The notes under the pieces were generated by a model. It saw only the letters and a list, made by a program, of their open reading frames with translations, did not search any database and was not told the DNA's origin. The position numbers and the translations under genes are program-made. Of a stretch of 64,000 bases of DNA, positions 51,966-60,530 are shown in pieces. The stretch comes from Archaeoglobus sulfaticallidus PM70-1 (GTDB taxonomy: Archaea; Halobacteriota; Archaeoglobi; Archaeoglobales; Archaeoglobaceae): assembly GCF_000385565.1 (NCBI RefSeq), contig NC_021169.1, forward strand, positions 744,001 to 808,000. The letters are read 5' to 3'. The first letter of the stretch is position 1. Every line of letters begins with the position of its first letter.

Positions 51966-54209
51966 TCAGTCTTCGTAGGGTGTCGTGAGAATTTCCCTTA
52001 TCTTTTTCGCTGTTTTTACTCCAACTTTCGGTACCTTGACAAGCTCGTCAACATCTGCTGTTGCTATCCTCTCGATCGTTTTGAAGTGTTTGAGCAGATT
52101 TCTTGCAATGACGGGGCCTATATTCGATATGGATGATACTATGTACTCCTGCTGCTCCTTCAAATCCATCTTCGTCTTTCCGGAATGAACTGCTACCTCT
52201 CTCGAAAGAAGCTTCTGCTCTCTTCTCGCGATGGCGAGCAGTATCTCTGCTGTCTCAATCTCGTTCTTCGTCTGGATTATAGGTATCGATAGATCAACGG
52301 CTATCGCCGCAATAGCCCCTCTGATGGCATTCGGATGTATTCTGCCATACAGCTCCCCTTCTATTATCAGTATGGGCTTTTGATAGCTTTTTTTAAGCTC
52401 CAAAAGTTGATTGAAGATGTTCCTGTCAGCGGATGTTATGCTATCTATGAAATCTTCAGCCGTCTTTCTCTCCACACCAACCCTATCGCTCAGAACATAG
52501 TCTGCTGCCTCGAGGTTCCTGATCTTTATCTCAGCGTGCTTGAAGAGTTCTTTGACAACTCCGCTCTTCATCTCTCTCGAATCGACATAGATCACCACCT
52601 CCTTGCTCTCTTCAGGCCTCTTGTATTCAGCAGTGGCTTTGCTCCTAAGCCACTCCTTAACCCTGTATATCTGCTCATACATCAGCCTCTCCTTCCTCAG
52701 GCTCGACCAGTAATAAGCCTCATCTCTCGTTCCCTTGGCTATCAGCACAATTATTTTCCCCTTCCTGAACCTTCCGGTTCTTCCCTTTCGCTGTATCGCC
52801 CTTATCTCTGAGGGGACTGCTTCGTAAAATATCACGAGGTCTGTAGCTGGAATATCCAGTCCCTCTTCCCCAACAGAGGTTGCAACGAGGACATTGAACT
52901 CTCCTTTCCTGAACTTCTCAACAACCTCTATCTGCTCCTTCTGCCTCATACCCTTGTCATCTATCCTGCTGGACTGGCCAACGAACCTTGCAGCCCTGAT
53001 ATTCTCAAGCCTGTTAAGCTCCTTTACCAGGACTTCTGCTGTATCCCGGTATGTGCAGAAAACTATCGCTCTCATGTCATCCTTGAGCCCTTTAAGCACT
53101 TCCTTGATCTTCTCCAGCTTTGGATGATCGATCGTGCACTTCATCGCTTTGAACATAACCTCCCTGAAGATCGGATCTGAAACGAGGTTTCTGGATGCCT
53201 TGCTACCTCCTTTCGATTTGCTCTCCTTCACAAGCCTTTTGAGATAATTTTTAAGGGCATCGAGCCCCTGAGTTTCGATCAGCTCGATTCCATGAACGAT
53301 TTTCATTACCTCCGCCATCAGAGAGATTGCTTCGAAGGTTTCCGGATCCTTGCTCTCCATCGCCATCATTTGCAGGGATTCCTGAATTGCAAGCAGCTCT
53401 CTCTTGGTATTATATGATACATTTATTCCGAGCTTCTCGAGCCTCTTTAATCGGATCTCCAGAGCTTTCTGAAACTTCTCCCTGACATCCTTTAGCTCAT
53501 CAGGAATGTCAACCTTTATCCATACGATCTCCTTCTCGTGGATGTAGGGCTTGACATCGGGATCGAACTCGGTTCTTACCTCAACCTCCTCTATGCCAAG
53601 GTTCTCAACGACCTCCTTTATCCTCTCGATATCACTTCCCGGACTGGCTGTTATTCCAAGAATCAACGGGTTTTTTGCAGTTTCAAGATAGTGCTTCGCT
53701 ATGAACACATAGGAGTAGTTCCCTACAGCCCTGTGTGCCTCATCAAAGGTTATGTGAACAACATCCTCCAAGCTCAGTCTGCCGGCTATGATGTCATTCT
53801 CAATAACCTGAGGTGTTGAAACTATTATTCTTGCCATGCCATAAAGCTCAGCCCTTTTTTCCGGGCCTATTTCTCCTGAGAGAGTTATTATCTCATCAGC
53901 ATCAATCTTCAGATTCTTCCTCAAAAACTCAGCATGCTGCTCAACAAGTGGCTTTGTCGGAGCAAGAAACAGGGCTTTTCCACCATAGTTAAGCAGCCGT
54001 GAGGCTATCACATATAATGCAATAACGGTCTTGCCCAGTCCTGTTGGGAGAACTACCAGTGTGTTTCTGAGCAGGGCAGTTGCAGATATGGATACCTGAT
54101 ACGCCCTTCTCTCGATGGCCTTCTCCCTTATCAGGGGATGGCTGATATACTCCTTTTCGGTGAAGAAATCGAGGGTTAGCTCTCCTTTCGATTTTTTTAT
54201 CACACTCAT
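51966..54209 (-). CDS. hef: Hef: helicase-endonuclease for branched DNA
   Basis: A 747-residue protein. It has an SF2 helicase half (Walker A LPTGLGKT near residue 54, ITFDEAHRAVG near 155, QRKGRTGR near 455) and an XPF/ERCC4 nuclease half (VIYVDSREMKSGVV and VERKTAEDFIDSI), ending in tandem helix-hairpin-helix (ISNIGPVIARNLLKHF, KVPKVGVKTAKKI). Hef processes stalled forks and Fanconi-type lesions with PCNA. All catalytic motifs look intact. It follows the CDP-alcohol transferase by 18 bases. Confidence 0.95.
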   Translation of the reverse strand: MSVIKKSKGELTLDFFTEKEYISHPLIREKAIERRAYQVSISATALLRNTLVVLPTGLGKTVIALYVIASRLLNYGGKALFLAPTKPLVEQHAEFLRKNLKIDADEIITLSGEIGPEKRAELYGMARIIVSTPQVIENDIIAGRLSLEDVVHITFDEAHRAVGNYSYVFIAKHYLETAKNPLILGITASPGSDIERIKEVVENLGIEEVEVRTEFDPDVKPYIHEKEIVWIKVDIPDELKDVREKFQKALEIRLKRLEKLGINVSYNTKRELLAIQESLQMMAMESKDPETFEAISLMAEVMKIVHGIELIETQGLDALKNYLKRLVKESKSKGGSKASRNLVSDPIFREVMFKAMKCTIDHPKLEKIKEVLKGLKDDMRAIVFCTYRDTAEVLVKELNRLENIRAARFVGQSSRIDDKGMRQKEQIEVVEKFRKGEFNVLVATSVGEEGLDIPATDLVIFYEAVPSEIRAIQRKGRTGRFRKGKIIVLIAKGTRDEAYYWSSLRKERLMYEQIYRVKEWLRSKATAEYKRPEESKEVVIYVDSREMKSGVVKELFKHAEIKIRNLEAADYVLSDRVGVERKTAEDFIDSITSADRNIFNQLLELKKSYQKPILIIEGELYGRIHPNAIRGAIAAIAVDLSIPIIQTKNEIETAEILLAIARREQKLLSREVAVHSGKTKMDLKEQQEYIVSSISNIGPVIARNLLKHFKTIERIATADVDELVKVPKVGVKTAKKIREILTTPYED

Positions 54210-54227
54210 CAATAGTTTGTCTGATAT

Positions 54228-54824
54228 TTAATCCTTATCCGCCAGTTTCTTTACAGAATGGGCAATTCTGTGAAATGTCGTCAGGAATCCGAGTATCGCT
54301 ATTAGTATCAGCGTTGCATAGTACTGCCTGAAAAGCAGTCCGAGCATTACTATCGCTATTCTCGTGTCCCTGCTTCCTATCCCTACCTTGCACTCCACCC
54401 CATAAGCTTCAGCCATCGCTCTTGAGATGCTCACGCCAAAGGAGCCTATAATCGCGAGAAATCCAGCCAACCAGTAGCTCGATGGATTAATGGATACAAT
54501 ACCCATTATCAGAGCAGAATCCACAAACCTGTCAAAGATTCTGTCGAGATAGCCACCCAGTTCTGTAATCTTTCCACTAATCCTCGCGAGATCGCCATCC
54601 GTGCAGTCGAGAATCTGAGATATCAGTATAACCACAATCGACCAATAAATTCTGCCAGCATATATCAGGTATCCAGCATATATCCCGGTTATCAAAGACG
54701 CTATCGTGATGATATTCGGGTTTACATCAAATCTGGACAGAAACCTGGCCAATGGCCTGGAAAATCTTCGATACACGAGTTCGGTTAAAAAATAATCCCA
54801 CTTAATAATATCACCTCCCAGCAA
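54228..54824 (-). CDS. CDP-alcohol phosphatidyltransferase
   Basis: A membrane protein of about 198 residues with about six TM segments and the active site LDCTDGDLARISGKITELGGY then DRIFDRFVD, matching DGxxARx8GxxxDxxxD. It links a CDP-activated lipid or polyol to an alcohol phosphate. The start is unclear: the frame opens at TTG 54824, but a strong GGAGGTGAT at 54810-54818 and a TATA box (TTATTTAAAA) suggest translation starts a little later, where only ATT/AAG codons follow. It is divergent from a nucleotidyltransferase gene that may make its CDP-activated substrate. Confidence 0.86.
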   Translation of the reverse strand: MLGGDIIKWDYFLTELVYRRFSRPLARFLSRFDVNPNIITIASLITGIYAGYLIYAGRIYWSIVVILISQILDCTDGDLARISGKITELGGYLDRIFDRFVDSALIMGIVSINPSSYWLAGFLAIIGSFGVSISRAMAEAYGVECKVGIGSRDTRIAIVMLGLLFRQYYATLILIAILGFLTTFHRIAHSVKKLADKD

Positions 54825-54860
54825 TAACTTTTAAATAAGCTAAAAATTAAATAATTTTTC

Positions 54861-55604
54861 ATGGAGGTAGTTATTCTGGCTGCTGGGCTCGGCTCGAGGC
54901 TGGGCCACATTACATCCACAAAGCCAAAATCACTGCTCCGAATCGGAGACAAAACCCTGATAAGGAGGATAATAAATACAATAAGGAAATATGGCATTAT
55001 GGATGTAGTTGTTGTCACAGGCTATAAAGACAGGATGATCAGGGAGCATTTGAGAAACGCGTACAACATGAACATCGAGTTCGTCCATAATGCAGATTAC
55101 GATATAACGAACAACATCTACAGCCTGTATCTGTCAAAGGATGCTCTTTCAGGAGGAGACTTCTACATAATAAACTCGGATGTGCTGTTCCATGAGAAAA
55201 TATTCAGCATACTGCATACGAGCAAGAAAAATGGTTTGATTCTGGCTGTGGATGTTGTGAAAAAGCTTAACCGAGAATCCATGAAGGTTGTGCTGATTAA
55301 CAACAGAGTTTTGTGGATAAGTAAGAAGATTCCCACAGATAAAGCCAATGGAGAGTACATAGGGTTAGCAAAGGTTGGGAGCAAGGAGTTCAAGAGCCTC
55401 TTCAGATCGCTAAGGCAGGTTATGGAAATCCATGGTTATAACGAGTTCTATGAGTCGGCATTTCAGCACATGATAGACAACGGTAGACCTGTAACATACG
55501 AGTCAACGAGGGGTCTGCCGTGGATAGAAATAGATACCATTGAGGATCTCAGACTCGCTAACGAGCAGATATATCCAAAAATATTGAGAACTAGGTATTA
55601 CTAG
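54861..55604 (+). CDS. Sugar- or polyol-phosphate nucleotidyltransferase
   Basis: A 247-residue NTP-transferase: MEVVILAAGLGSRLGHITST, the KPKSLLRIGDKTLI loop, FYIINSDVLFHEKI (metal Asp) and LPWIEIDTIEDLRLAN at the end. The layout matches the N-terminal half of the IPCT-DIPPS fusion at 41084-42400 and LicC-type cytidylyltransferases. A TATA (TAAATAATTTT) is upstream. It is likely to activate a polyol or choline-like phosphate with CTP for the divergent CDP-alcohol transferase. Its end overlaps the convergent UPF0179 gene by four bases. Confidence 0.85.
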   Translation: MEVVILAAGLGSRLGHITSTKPKSLLRIGDKTLIRRIINTIRKYGIMDVVVVTGYKDRMIREHLRNAYNMNIEFVHNADYDITNNIYSLYLSKDALSGGDFYIINSDVLFHEKIFSILHTSKKNGLILAVDVVKKLNRESMKVVLINNRVLWISKKIPTDKANGEYIGLAKVGSKEFKSLFRSLRQVMEIHGYNEFYESAFQHMIDNGRPVTYESTRGLPWIEIDTIEDLRLANEQIYPKILRTRYY

Positions 55605-56062
55605 TTCTGATTCGCTCTTGCAAGTTCCACAACCTTTACCGAGAGTCCTTTCTCACAAACCCCTGGAGAGTCGCCGATTATCTTCTCAACCACAACCTCT
55701 TCACCATCCATCAATTCTGCAGGATGGCAGAGGTTGTACATCGAGCAGTTGAATATCTCGCAGTGCTTTTTCTCGTACCTTATCTTTGCCCCCTCAACCG
55801 ACTTCTTTGATTCGAGCAGGGCTATTATCGGCAGCTCCACGACCTCAACTGCAACAACCCCTCCATCATGCAAGGGACATTCCTGAACAGTCCCATCCCT
55901 CAGGCTGACGATCTTGTACTTGGCATTCTCCTTCAATCTTAAGCATGGCCTCTTCAATCTGCACTTTTCACATTCATCTCTTCCACCGATGAAAGTGAAC
56001 TCCACTCCTATATTTGCCCATGTTCTTCCACATAATGTGATGATCTTGTTTACCTCATCCAT
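55601..56062 (-). CDS. UPF0179 family cysteine-rich protein
   Basis: A 153-residue archaeal UPF0179 protein: LCGRTWANIGVEFTFIGGRD, ECEKCRLKRPCLRLKENAKY, VQECPLHDGGVVAVEVVE, HCEIFNCSMYNLCHP and GVCEKGLSV. Around ten cysteines suggest one or two metal or iron-sulfur sites. The function is unknown. Start ATG 56062 has GGGTGAT five bases upstream; 56065 is the alternative. Confidence 0.87.
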   Translation of the reverse strand: MDEVNKIITLCGRTWANIGVEFTFIGGRDECEKCRLKRPCLRLKENAKYKIVSLRDGTVQECPLHDGGVVAVEVVELPIIALLESKKSVEGAKIRYEKKHCEIFNCSMYNLCHPAELMDGEEVVVEKIIGDSPGVCEKGLSVKVVELARANQN

Positions 56063-56124
56063 CATAATCACCCTTGAGTTAGTGGTTTTTTTCAACATCC
56101 AAATATTTAAGTTTATGGAGATGG

Positions 56125-57054
56125 CTATGTTGTGATTTTAACGATGTTTACATGGGTGTCGTACAGCATATCAGCAATATTGAGCAGATAGGATGAGTCT
56201 TTTACCGCTCCCACCCATTTCTCCGGAATGGCTTTGAAGCCGTATTTTGCACCGCTCAAAGCCCCTGCTATGGCAGAGATCGAGTCCGTATCTCCTCCAG
56301 CATTCGCCCCCTTGGTTACGGAGGAGTAAAAATCCTTTGAGGAGAAGTAGCAGTAAAATGACATGGGAACGACATCCCATGTCATTATTGAATTTCCTAG
56401 CTTCTCAACAGCATAATCCAACCCTTCATCCCTTATCTCCATTGAATACTCAATCTTGTCCGCCAGCAATGGATCAAAGGTTCTGGTTCTTTTCAAAACC
56501 TCCTCCAGCATTTCATCTTCATTGAAATCAGAGAGTATGCAGGCTACTGCCACAGCAACAGCAACTGCACCTCCAATGGCTGAGGAGTTCTTGTGGGTTA
56601 TGGATGATGAAATCACTGCATATTTTTCAACGAGATTGATGCTGAAGTGATATACCAGCCCTACCGGAGCTACTCTCATTGATGCCCCGCATGTGGCTGA
56701 ATCAACTCCCGCCTTATCCCACTGCATACCAGCAATGAGGTTTCGAAGTGCCTGCCTTGTGGTAGGGCCGGTTCGTATTCTAAATGCTCTTTCCGCCCAG
56801 TTCCTGAGCTTATCGGCGAAATCATCCGGATCGAAATACACCCTGTCAATTATCGACTCGGCAAGCAATATCATCTGTTCAGTATCATCCGTCCACTCAC
56901 CAGCCTTTAAATCCGGAGAGGGATAAAAGTCATCCACATATCCATAAATTCTCTTTATCTCATCAAGCTTTAACCCCTCGGTGGGCATTCCCAAGGCGTC
57001 TCCAATAGCCGTGCCGAGGATACAGCCCCTAAAGAGGTCTTTAAGAGAGTCCAT
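56125..57054 (-). CDS. ADP-ribosylglycohydrolase family protein
   Basis: A 309-residue all-alpha hydrolase. FRGCILGTAIGDALGMPTEG starts the family core, EWTDDTEQMILLAE gives the first metal-binding TDD, and GANAGGDTDSISAIAGALSG the second. Members remove ADP-ribose from proteins or activate dinitrogenase reductase; here it is probably general ADP-ribose cleavage. The ATG at 57054 is chosen because the core begins there; the long upstream extension is antisense to ribL and unlikely. Divergent from ribL. Confidence 0.92.
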   Translation of the reverse strand: MDSLKDLFRGCILGTAIGDALGMPTEGLKLDEIKRIYGYVDDFYPSPDLKAGEWTDDTEQMILLAESIIDRVYFDPDDFADKLRNWAERAFRIRTGPTTRQALRNLIAGMQWDKAGVDSATCGASMRVAPVGLVYHFSINLVEKYAVISSSITHKNSSAIGGAVAVAVAVACILSDFNEDEMLEEVLKRTRTFDPLLADKIEYSMEIRDEGLDYAVEKLGNSIMTWDVVPMSFYCYFSSKDFYSSVTKGANAGGDTDSISAIAGALSGAKYGFKAIPEKWVGAVKDSSYLLNIADMLYDTHVNIVKITT

Positions 57055-57136
57055 CGAGGATAATCTGCAATTGAGAATATAAGATTTCTGAATTAAAGTG
57101 CAAAGGGTTTTTATGCAGAATAGCCCATGCAGTTTT

Positions 57137-57568
57137 GTGAGAGTCATAGCAACGGGAACATTCGAGATAATACACCCCGGACACCTGAGGTTTCTCGAGG
57201 AGGCCAAGAAACTTGGTGATGAGCTTATAGTTATAGTCGCAAGGACGAAGAATGTCAAGCATAAGCCCAAACCCGTGATACCTGAGGAACAGAGAAGGAA
57301 GGTTGTTGAGGCGATAAAGTTCGTTGACAGGGCGATTCTTGGAGACGAGAACGATATCTTCAAGCCCATCATCGAGCTAAAGCCGGATATAATCGTGCTT
57401 GGACACGATCAGCACTTCGATGAGAAATGGCTCGAGGAGGAGTTGAGAAAGAGGAATGTCCCGGCAAAAGTCGTCAGGATTAAGGTTAAAGAACCATGTG
57501 AATTCTGCAGCTCTGCAAAGATCATTCAGGCAATAGTCGAAAGCAGAACCAAGGCCAAAATCAATTAA
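57137..57568 (+). CDS. ribL: FAD synthetase RibL
   Basis: A 143-residue archaeal nucleotidyltransferase. TGTFEIIHPGHLRFLEEAKK carries the HxGH motif, PVIPEEQRRKVVEAIKFVD follows, and VKEPCEFCSSAKII contains the conserved cysteines seen in RibL. It adenylates FMN to FAD. GTG at 57137 is taken as the start because GGGTTTTTATG lies about 25 bases upstream (leaderless) and the domain begins there. Confidence 0.93.
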   Translation: MRVIATGTFEIIHPGHLRFLEEAKKLGDELIVIVARTKNVKHKPKPVIPEEQRRKVVEAIKFVDRAILGDENDIFKPIIELKPDIIVLGHDQHFDEKWLEEELRKRNVPAKVVRIKVKEPCEFCSSAKIIQAIVESRTKAKIN

Positions 57569-57633
57569 TTTGATATTTTCTGCTTTGAAAAACTTTTTAT
57601 TTTTCGGTTAGGAAATAAGCAGAGGAGGACTGG

Positions 57634-58221
57634 ATGCTGGATATAGCAAAGCTGTCTCCGCTCCACATATACATCCTGATACATTTGCGGAGAGCCAACA
57701 TAGACTATGCCAAGTCCATATCCAAAATCACAAAGATCGACCAGCAGGAGATTGAGAAAGCTCTGAAGGAGCTGGAAGAGCTTGGACTGATAGATCGCTC
57801 TCATGGATCGGCAATCAAGAGAACAGCAGCCAGATTCAAGCTGAGCCATGAGGTGCACAAGCACCACACATACTATTGCTTAACAAGGCTTGGTGAGCAC
57901 ACATCGCGAATGCTGAGGGATCTGCTTGGTGACTACCTGAGCAGTATCACAGGTTATGATGCTGCACTTGACATCATAGAATATCTCGCAAAGGCAGAAT
58001 GTGAGCATGCTGGATGGCTGGCAAGGGTTTTCTCGATGAAGGTGAGTGATGTGCAGAGCTTGCTCACCAAGCTCTTGGATCTGGGACTGCTTTCCGAATG
58101 CAAGGCAAAGGTTCTCAAAAAGAAGCACAGAAAGGGAAAGCCGAAGAAGGAAACAAGAACCCACCACACATACTACAGGCTCTCCAGACTTGGAGAGATG
58201 ATGCTCAGGTATATCAGATAG
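57634..58221 (+). CDS. DUF2250 protein with two winged-helix repeats
   Basis: A 195-residue protein made of two similar wHTH units (residues ~1-95 and ~100-195). Each ends in the same pattern: KHHTYYCLTRLGEHTSRMLR in the first and THHTYYRLSRLGEMMLRYIR in the second. The units are preceded by basic loops (RTAARFKLSHEVHK; KKKHRKGKPKKETR). This matches archaeal DUF2250. DNA binding as a pseudo-dimer is a reasonable inference. AGGAGG precedes the ATG. Confidence 0.85.
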   Translation: MLDIAKLSPLHIYILIHLRRANIDYAKSISKITKIDQQEIEKALKELEELGLIDRSHGSAIKRTAARFKLSHEVHKHHTYYCLTRLGEHTSRMLRDLLGDYLSSITGYDAALDIIEYLAKAECEHAGWLARVFSMKVSDVQSLLTKLLDLGLLSECKAKVLKKKHRKGKPKKETRTHHTYYRLSRLGEMMLRYIR

Positions 58222-58308
58222 CTTTCAGGTTGAATCTGATAACACAGTCGAGCATTATGTTTAGAGAGTTAGACCAAAACTTTATATTCTTGAGACCATA
58301 CTGTGTGC

Positions 58309-58752
58309 ATGCGTTATACGCTTGCAGTGTTACTGGTGCTGCTCACATGCGCAATCACGGTCAATGCTCAGAACCACAACCCGAATGATGTTAATGAATT
58401 GAATAACCCAGGTAATAACCTGCTTGACATAAAGAAGATTGAAGTACTGATAGAGAATGATTCTGTCATAGTTAATTTGAGGTACAATGTCGATGCAATC
58501 CAGAAGTTTCAGGTTCTGCTTTTTGGAGCCATGTCCATCAAAGACATTCTGGAAAATCACTTCGCAGGATGGGAAACGCTGAAGGTTGACTCCAGTGAGG
58601 CCATATTCAAAATGAATCTGGTCTACATCAACGGCACGGCATATTTCAAGGGCTTGAAATTGAACGATAGCTTTGACTTATACCTCAACATAAGCGGAAG
58701 CAGCATATACTATGGCACCACAGACGAGATACCGGAGTTCTTCTATTCTTAA
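58309..58752 (+). CDS. Small secreted protein, function unknown
   Basis: A 147-residue protein with a clear signal peptide (MRYTLAVLLVLLTCAITVNA, cleavage after AQN-adjacent Ala). The mature part is predicted beta-rich with several Asn-X-Ser/Thr sites (NDS, NGT, NDS, NIS). I do not recognise a family. CTTTATATTC about 28 bases upstream supports the ATG at 58309 as near-leaderless. It is monocistronic. Confidence 0.72.
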   Translation: MRYTLAVLLVLLTCAITVNAQNHNPNDVNELNNPGNNLLDIKKIEVLIENDSVIVNLRYNVDAIQKFQVLLFGAMSIKDILENHFAGWETLKVDSSEAIFKMNLVYINGTAYFKGLKLNDSFDLYLNISGSSIYYGTTDEIPEFFYS

Positions 58753-58803
58753 CCCTGCTTAACTTTCGCTTAACCCAGTTCAACTTAAGCCTAATTACTA
58801 GGA

Positions 58804-59448
58804 TTACTCTTCCTTTTCAATTTCTATGATCTTTATGAACTCAGGGGGGATCTCCTCAGAAAGCACTATGTGATTATTCGCCTTCAGGAACTTTATACCT
58901 GCCGTTCTGGCCTTTTTCGCATCGACCATGAGTATTATCGGCTCATCCGTCCTCAATAAGGCAACCTCTATACCCTTATCTATTGTTGTCGAGAGATGGA
59001 CAAATTTCTGGTTTACAGGCTTTATTCCAATCTCCAGCAGTCTGTGTGCCTCTTCCTCACTCGTTCCATAATAGAGAACATCGTTTTCAGCCTCTTCATA
59101 GTCGTTCAGCTTAACATCAACACTGTGTCCGTACCTCGCTCTTATCTTTCCATCGGAGAGTTCATATCTGCCCTTCTTGTCTGAATACACGATTGCCTTT
59201 ATTAGCCACTTGTTCGCCCATCTGTACTTTCTCGATACAACCTTAGATAGCTTCTCAAAATCGACCCAGCCGTTCTCATCCATTTCAAGCCCAAATCTAT
59301 CTGGAAAATGCCGCAAAATTCCAGAAATAAACCTTCCAAGCTTCTCAACCTTTACCTTGTCGAGTATTAGCTCACCCTTATGGTTGCACCTGTCGCACCT
59401 CTCTCCCCGATAATATCCATGTTCTGGACAGAACCTTATGTCTTCCAT
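58804..59448 (-). CDS. kptA: RNA 2'-phosphotransferase (Tpt1/KptA)
   Basis: A 214-residue protein. It has an N-terminal zinc-ribbon (CPEHGYYRGERCDRCNHKGE), then KLGRFISGILRHFPDRFGLE (KptA N-lobe) and the NAD-binding part VLYYGTSEEEAHRLLEIGIK and FVHLSTTIDKGIEVA. It removes a 2'-phosphate from RNA using NAD+. GGGTGATG lies three bases before ATG 59448. It follows DUF531 directly on the minus strand. Confidence 0.93.
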   Translation of the reverse strand: MEDIRFCPEHGYYRGERCDRCNHKGELILDKVKVEKLGRFISGILRHFPDRFGLEMDENGWVDFEKLSKVVSRKYRWANKWLIKAIVYSDKKGRYELSDGKIRARYGHSVDVKLNDYEEAENDVLYYGTSEEEAHRLLEIGIKPVNQKFVHLSTTIDKGIEVALLRTDEPIILMVDAKKARTAGIKFLKANNHIVLSEEIPPEFIKIIEIEKEE

Positions 59449-59452
59449 TTCA

Positions 59453-59950
59453 TCACCCATGCATCAGCCAGTAAATTGTTGATGCTATTACTCCGATTGC
59501 AGAGCATGTTTCGAGACTCACGCCCTTCCAAGTTATATCCAGATGGTATTTTGATTTTTTCAATAAATCTTTCGGCAGACCCTTTCTCCCCAGCCCTATT
59601 AAGAATGTCAGTGATTCGCTCTTTAAAAGTTTTTTTAACTCCTCAACACTCAAGCCTTTTTCAGGCCTAGAAGTTGTAGCCACAATGCTCCCAAAATGGG
59701 CTGGTATCTTGTCGATGAGATGTATCTTTCCAGATTCGAGCATGCTTTCAGCATACTTGGGATCTCCGATGGTGGTGTACTCAACAATCTCCTTCACAAG
59801 CTCCTTTTCATCGTTCCAGAAGCCAAAATCCAGCAATGCGAGATGGAAGCTGTACGCATAGCAGATCGGGATCGCTCTTGCTATACTTCTGTAATGGATT
59901 TCGTGAAGCTTCAGCTTATCGTAGGTGTTGACGAGGCAGAGGGAGATCAT
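59453..59950 (-). CDS. DUF531 family archaeal protein
   Basis: A 165-residue protein matching the archaeal DUF531 group: HYRSIARAIPICYAYSFHLALLDF, AHFGSIVATTSRPEKGLS and FLIGLGRKGLPKDLL then SLETCSAIGVIASTIYWLM at the C-terminus. The last part looks like the trefoil-knot cofactor loop of SPOUT methyltransferases, so an RNA-methyltransferase role alongside KptA is plausible but unproven. It is the first gene of the pair. Confidence 0.75.
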   Translation of the reverse strand: MISLCLVNTYDKLKLHEIHYRSIARAIPICYAYSFHLALLDFGFWNDEKELVKEIVEYTTIGDPKYAESMLESGKIHLIDKIPAHFGSIVATTSRPEKGLSVEELKKLLKSESLTFLIGLGRKGLPKDLLKKSKYHLDITWKGVSLETCSAIGVIASTIYWLMHG

Positions 59951-60063
59951 ACATCCATTCGAGTGGCTTTGATAAAATACTTAACTCGATAAACCCAATC
60001 CAACTTAAATCCAAACTGGCATCCCAATAAAGTATTTAAGGTTGGAAGTCGAGGGTAGAGAGA

Positions 60064-60417
60064 ATGTTTGGGTGGGGAGAACTCGGGATAGTGATAATAC
60101 TCGCAATAGTCCTTCTCGGTCCGGATAAACTGCCGGAGATATTTAGAACTCTCGGAAAAATATATGCAGAATATAAGAAGGCCAAAAAAAGGTTCGAGCT
60201 TGAAGTACTTTATGGATTCAGCATGCCTGATGACGATCTGATCGATAAGCTATCTAAAAAGAGGATAGATGAAATAATGAAATCTGAACTGATAGGAGAG
60301 AAAGAATGGGATGAGAACATCAAAAAGCTCCTGATGGACGATATCGATATGAAACCCACAAAACAGGCAAATCCAGAACCTGAAAAATCAGCCAGTATAA
60401 AGGAAAAGAAAGACTGA
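60064..60417 (+). CDS. tatA: TatA/TatB-like twin-arginine translocase component
   Basis: A 117-residue protein: short N-terminal TM helix (ELGIVIILAIVLLGPDKLPE) with the conserved GPDKLPE hinge, then an amphipathic helix (TLGKIYAEYKKAKKRFELEV) and a long charged tail. It forms the pore or receptor of the Sec-independent pathway for folded proteins. No tatC is in the window. Extra tail length is closer to TatB than to TatA. Confidence 0.9.
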   Translation: MFGWGELGIVIILAIVLLGPDKLPEIFRTLGKIYAEYKKAKKRFELEVLYGFSMPDDDLIDKLSKKRIDEIMKSELIGEKEWDENIKKLLMDDIDMKPTKQANPEPEKSASIKEKKD

Positions 60418-60530
60418 TTTTTGCTCTTTTATTCATTTTGTGAGCTGTTAACAATTCAATGTCCTGAGAAGATTTTACTGGCAAAAGAGGAGATTATTCT
60501 CAGTCAAAGCTCCACAGGATAATGGCAGGT

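Noticed and set aside
56125-57372. Longer version of the ADP-ribosylglycohydrolase starting near 57372
   Set aside because: The extra 106 residues are antisense to ribL and lack family similarity; the core begins at 57054.
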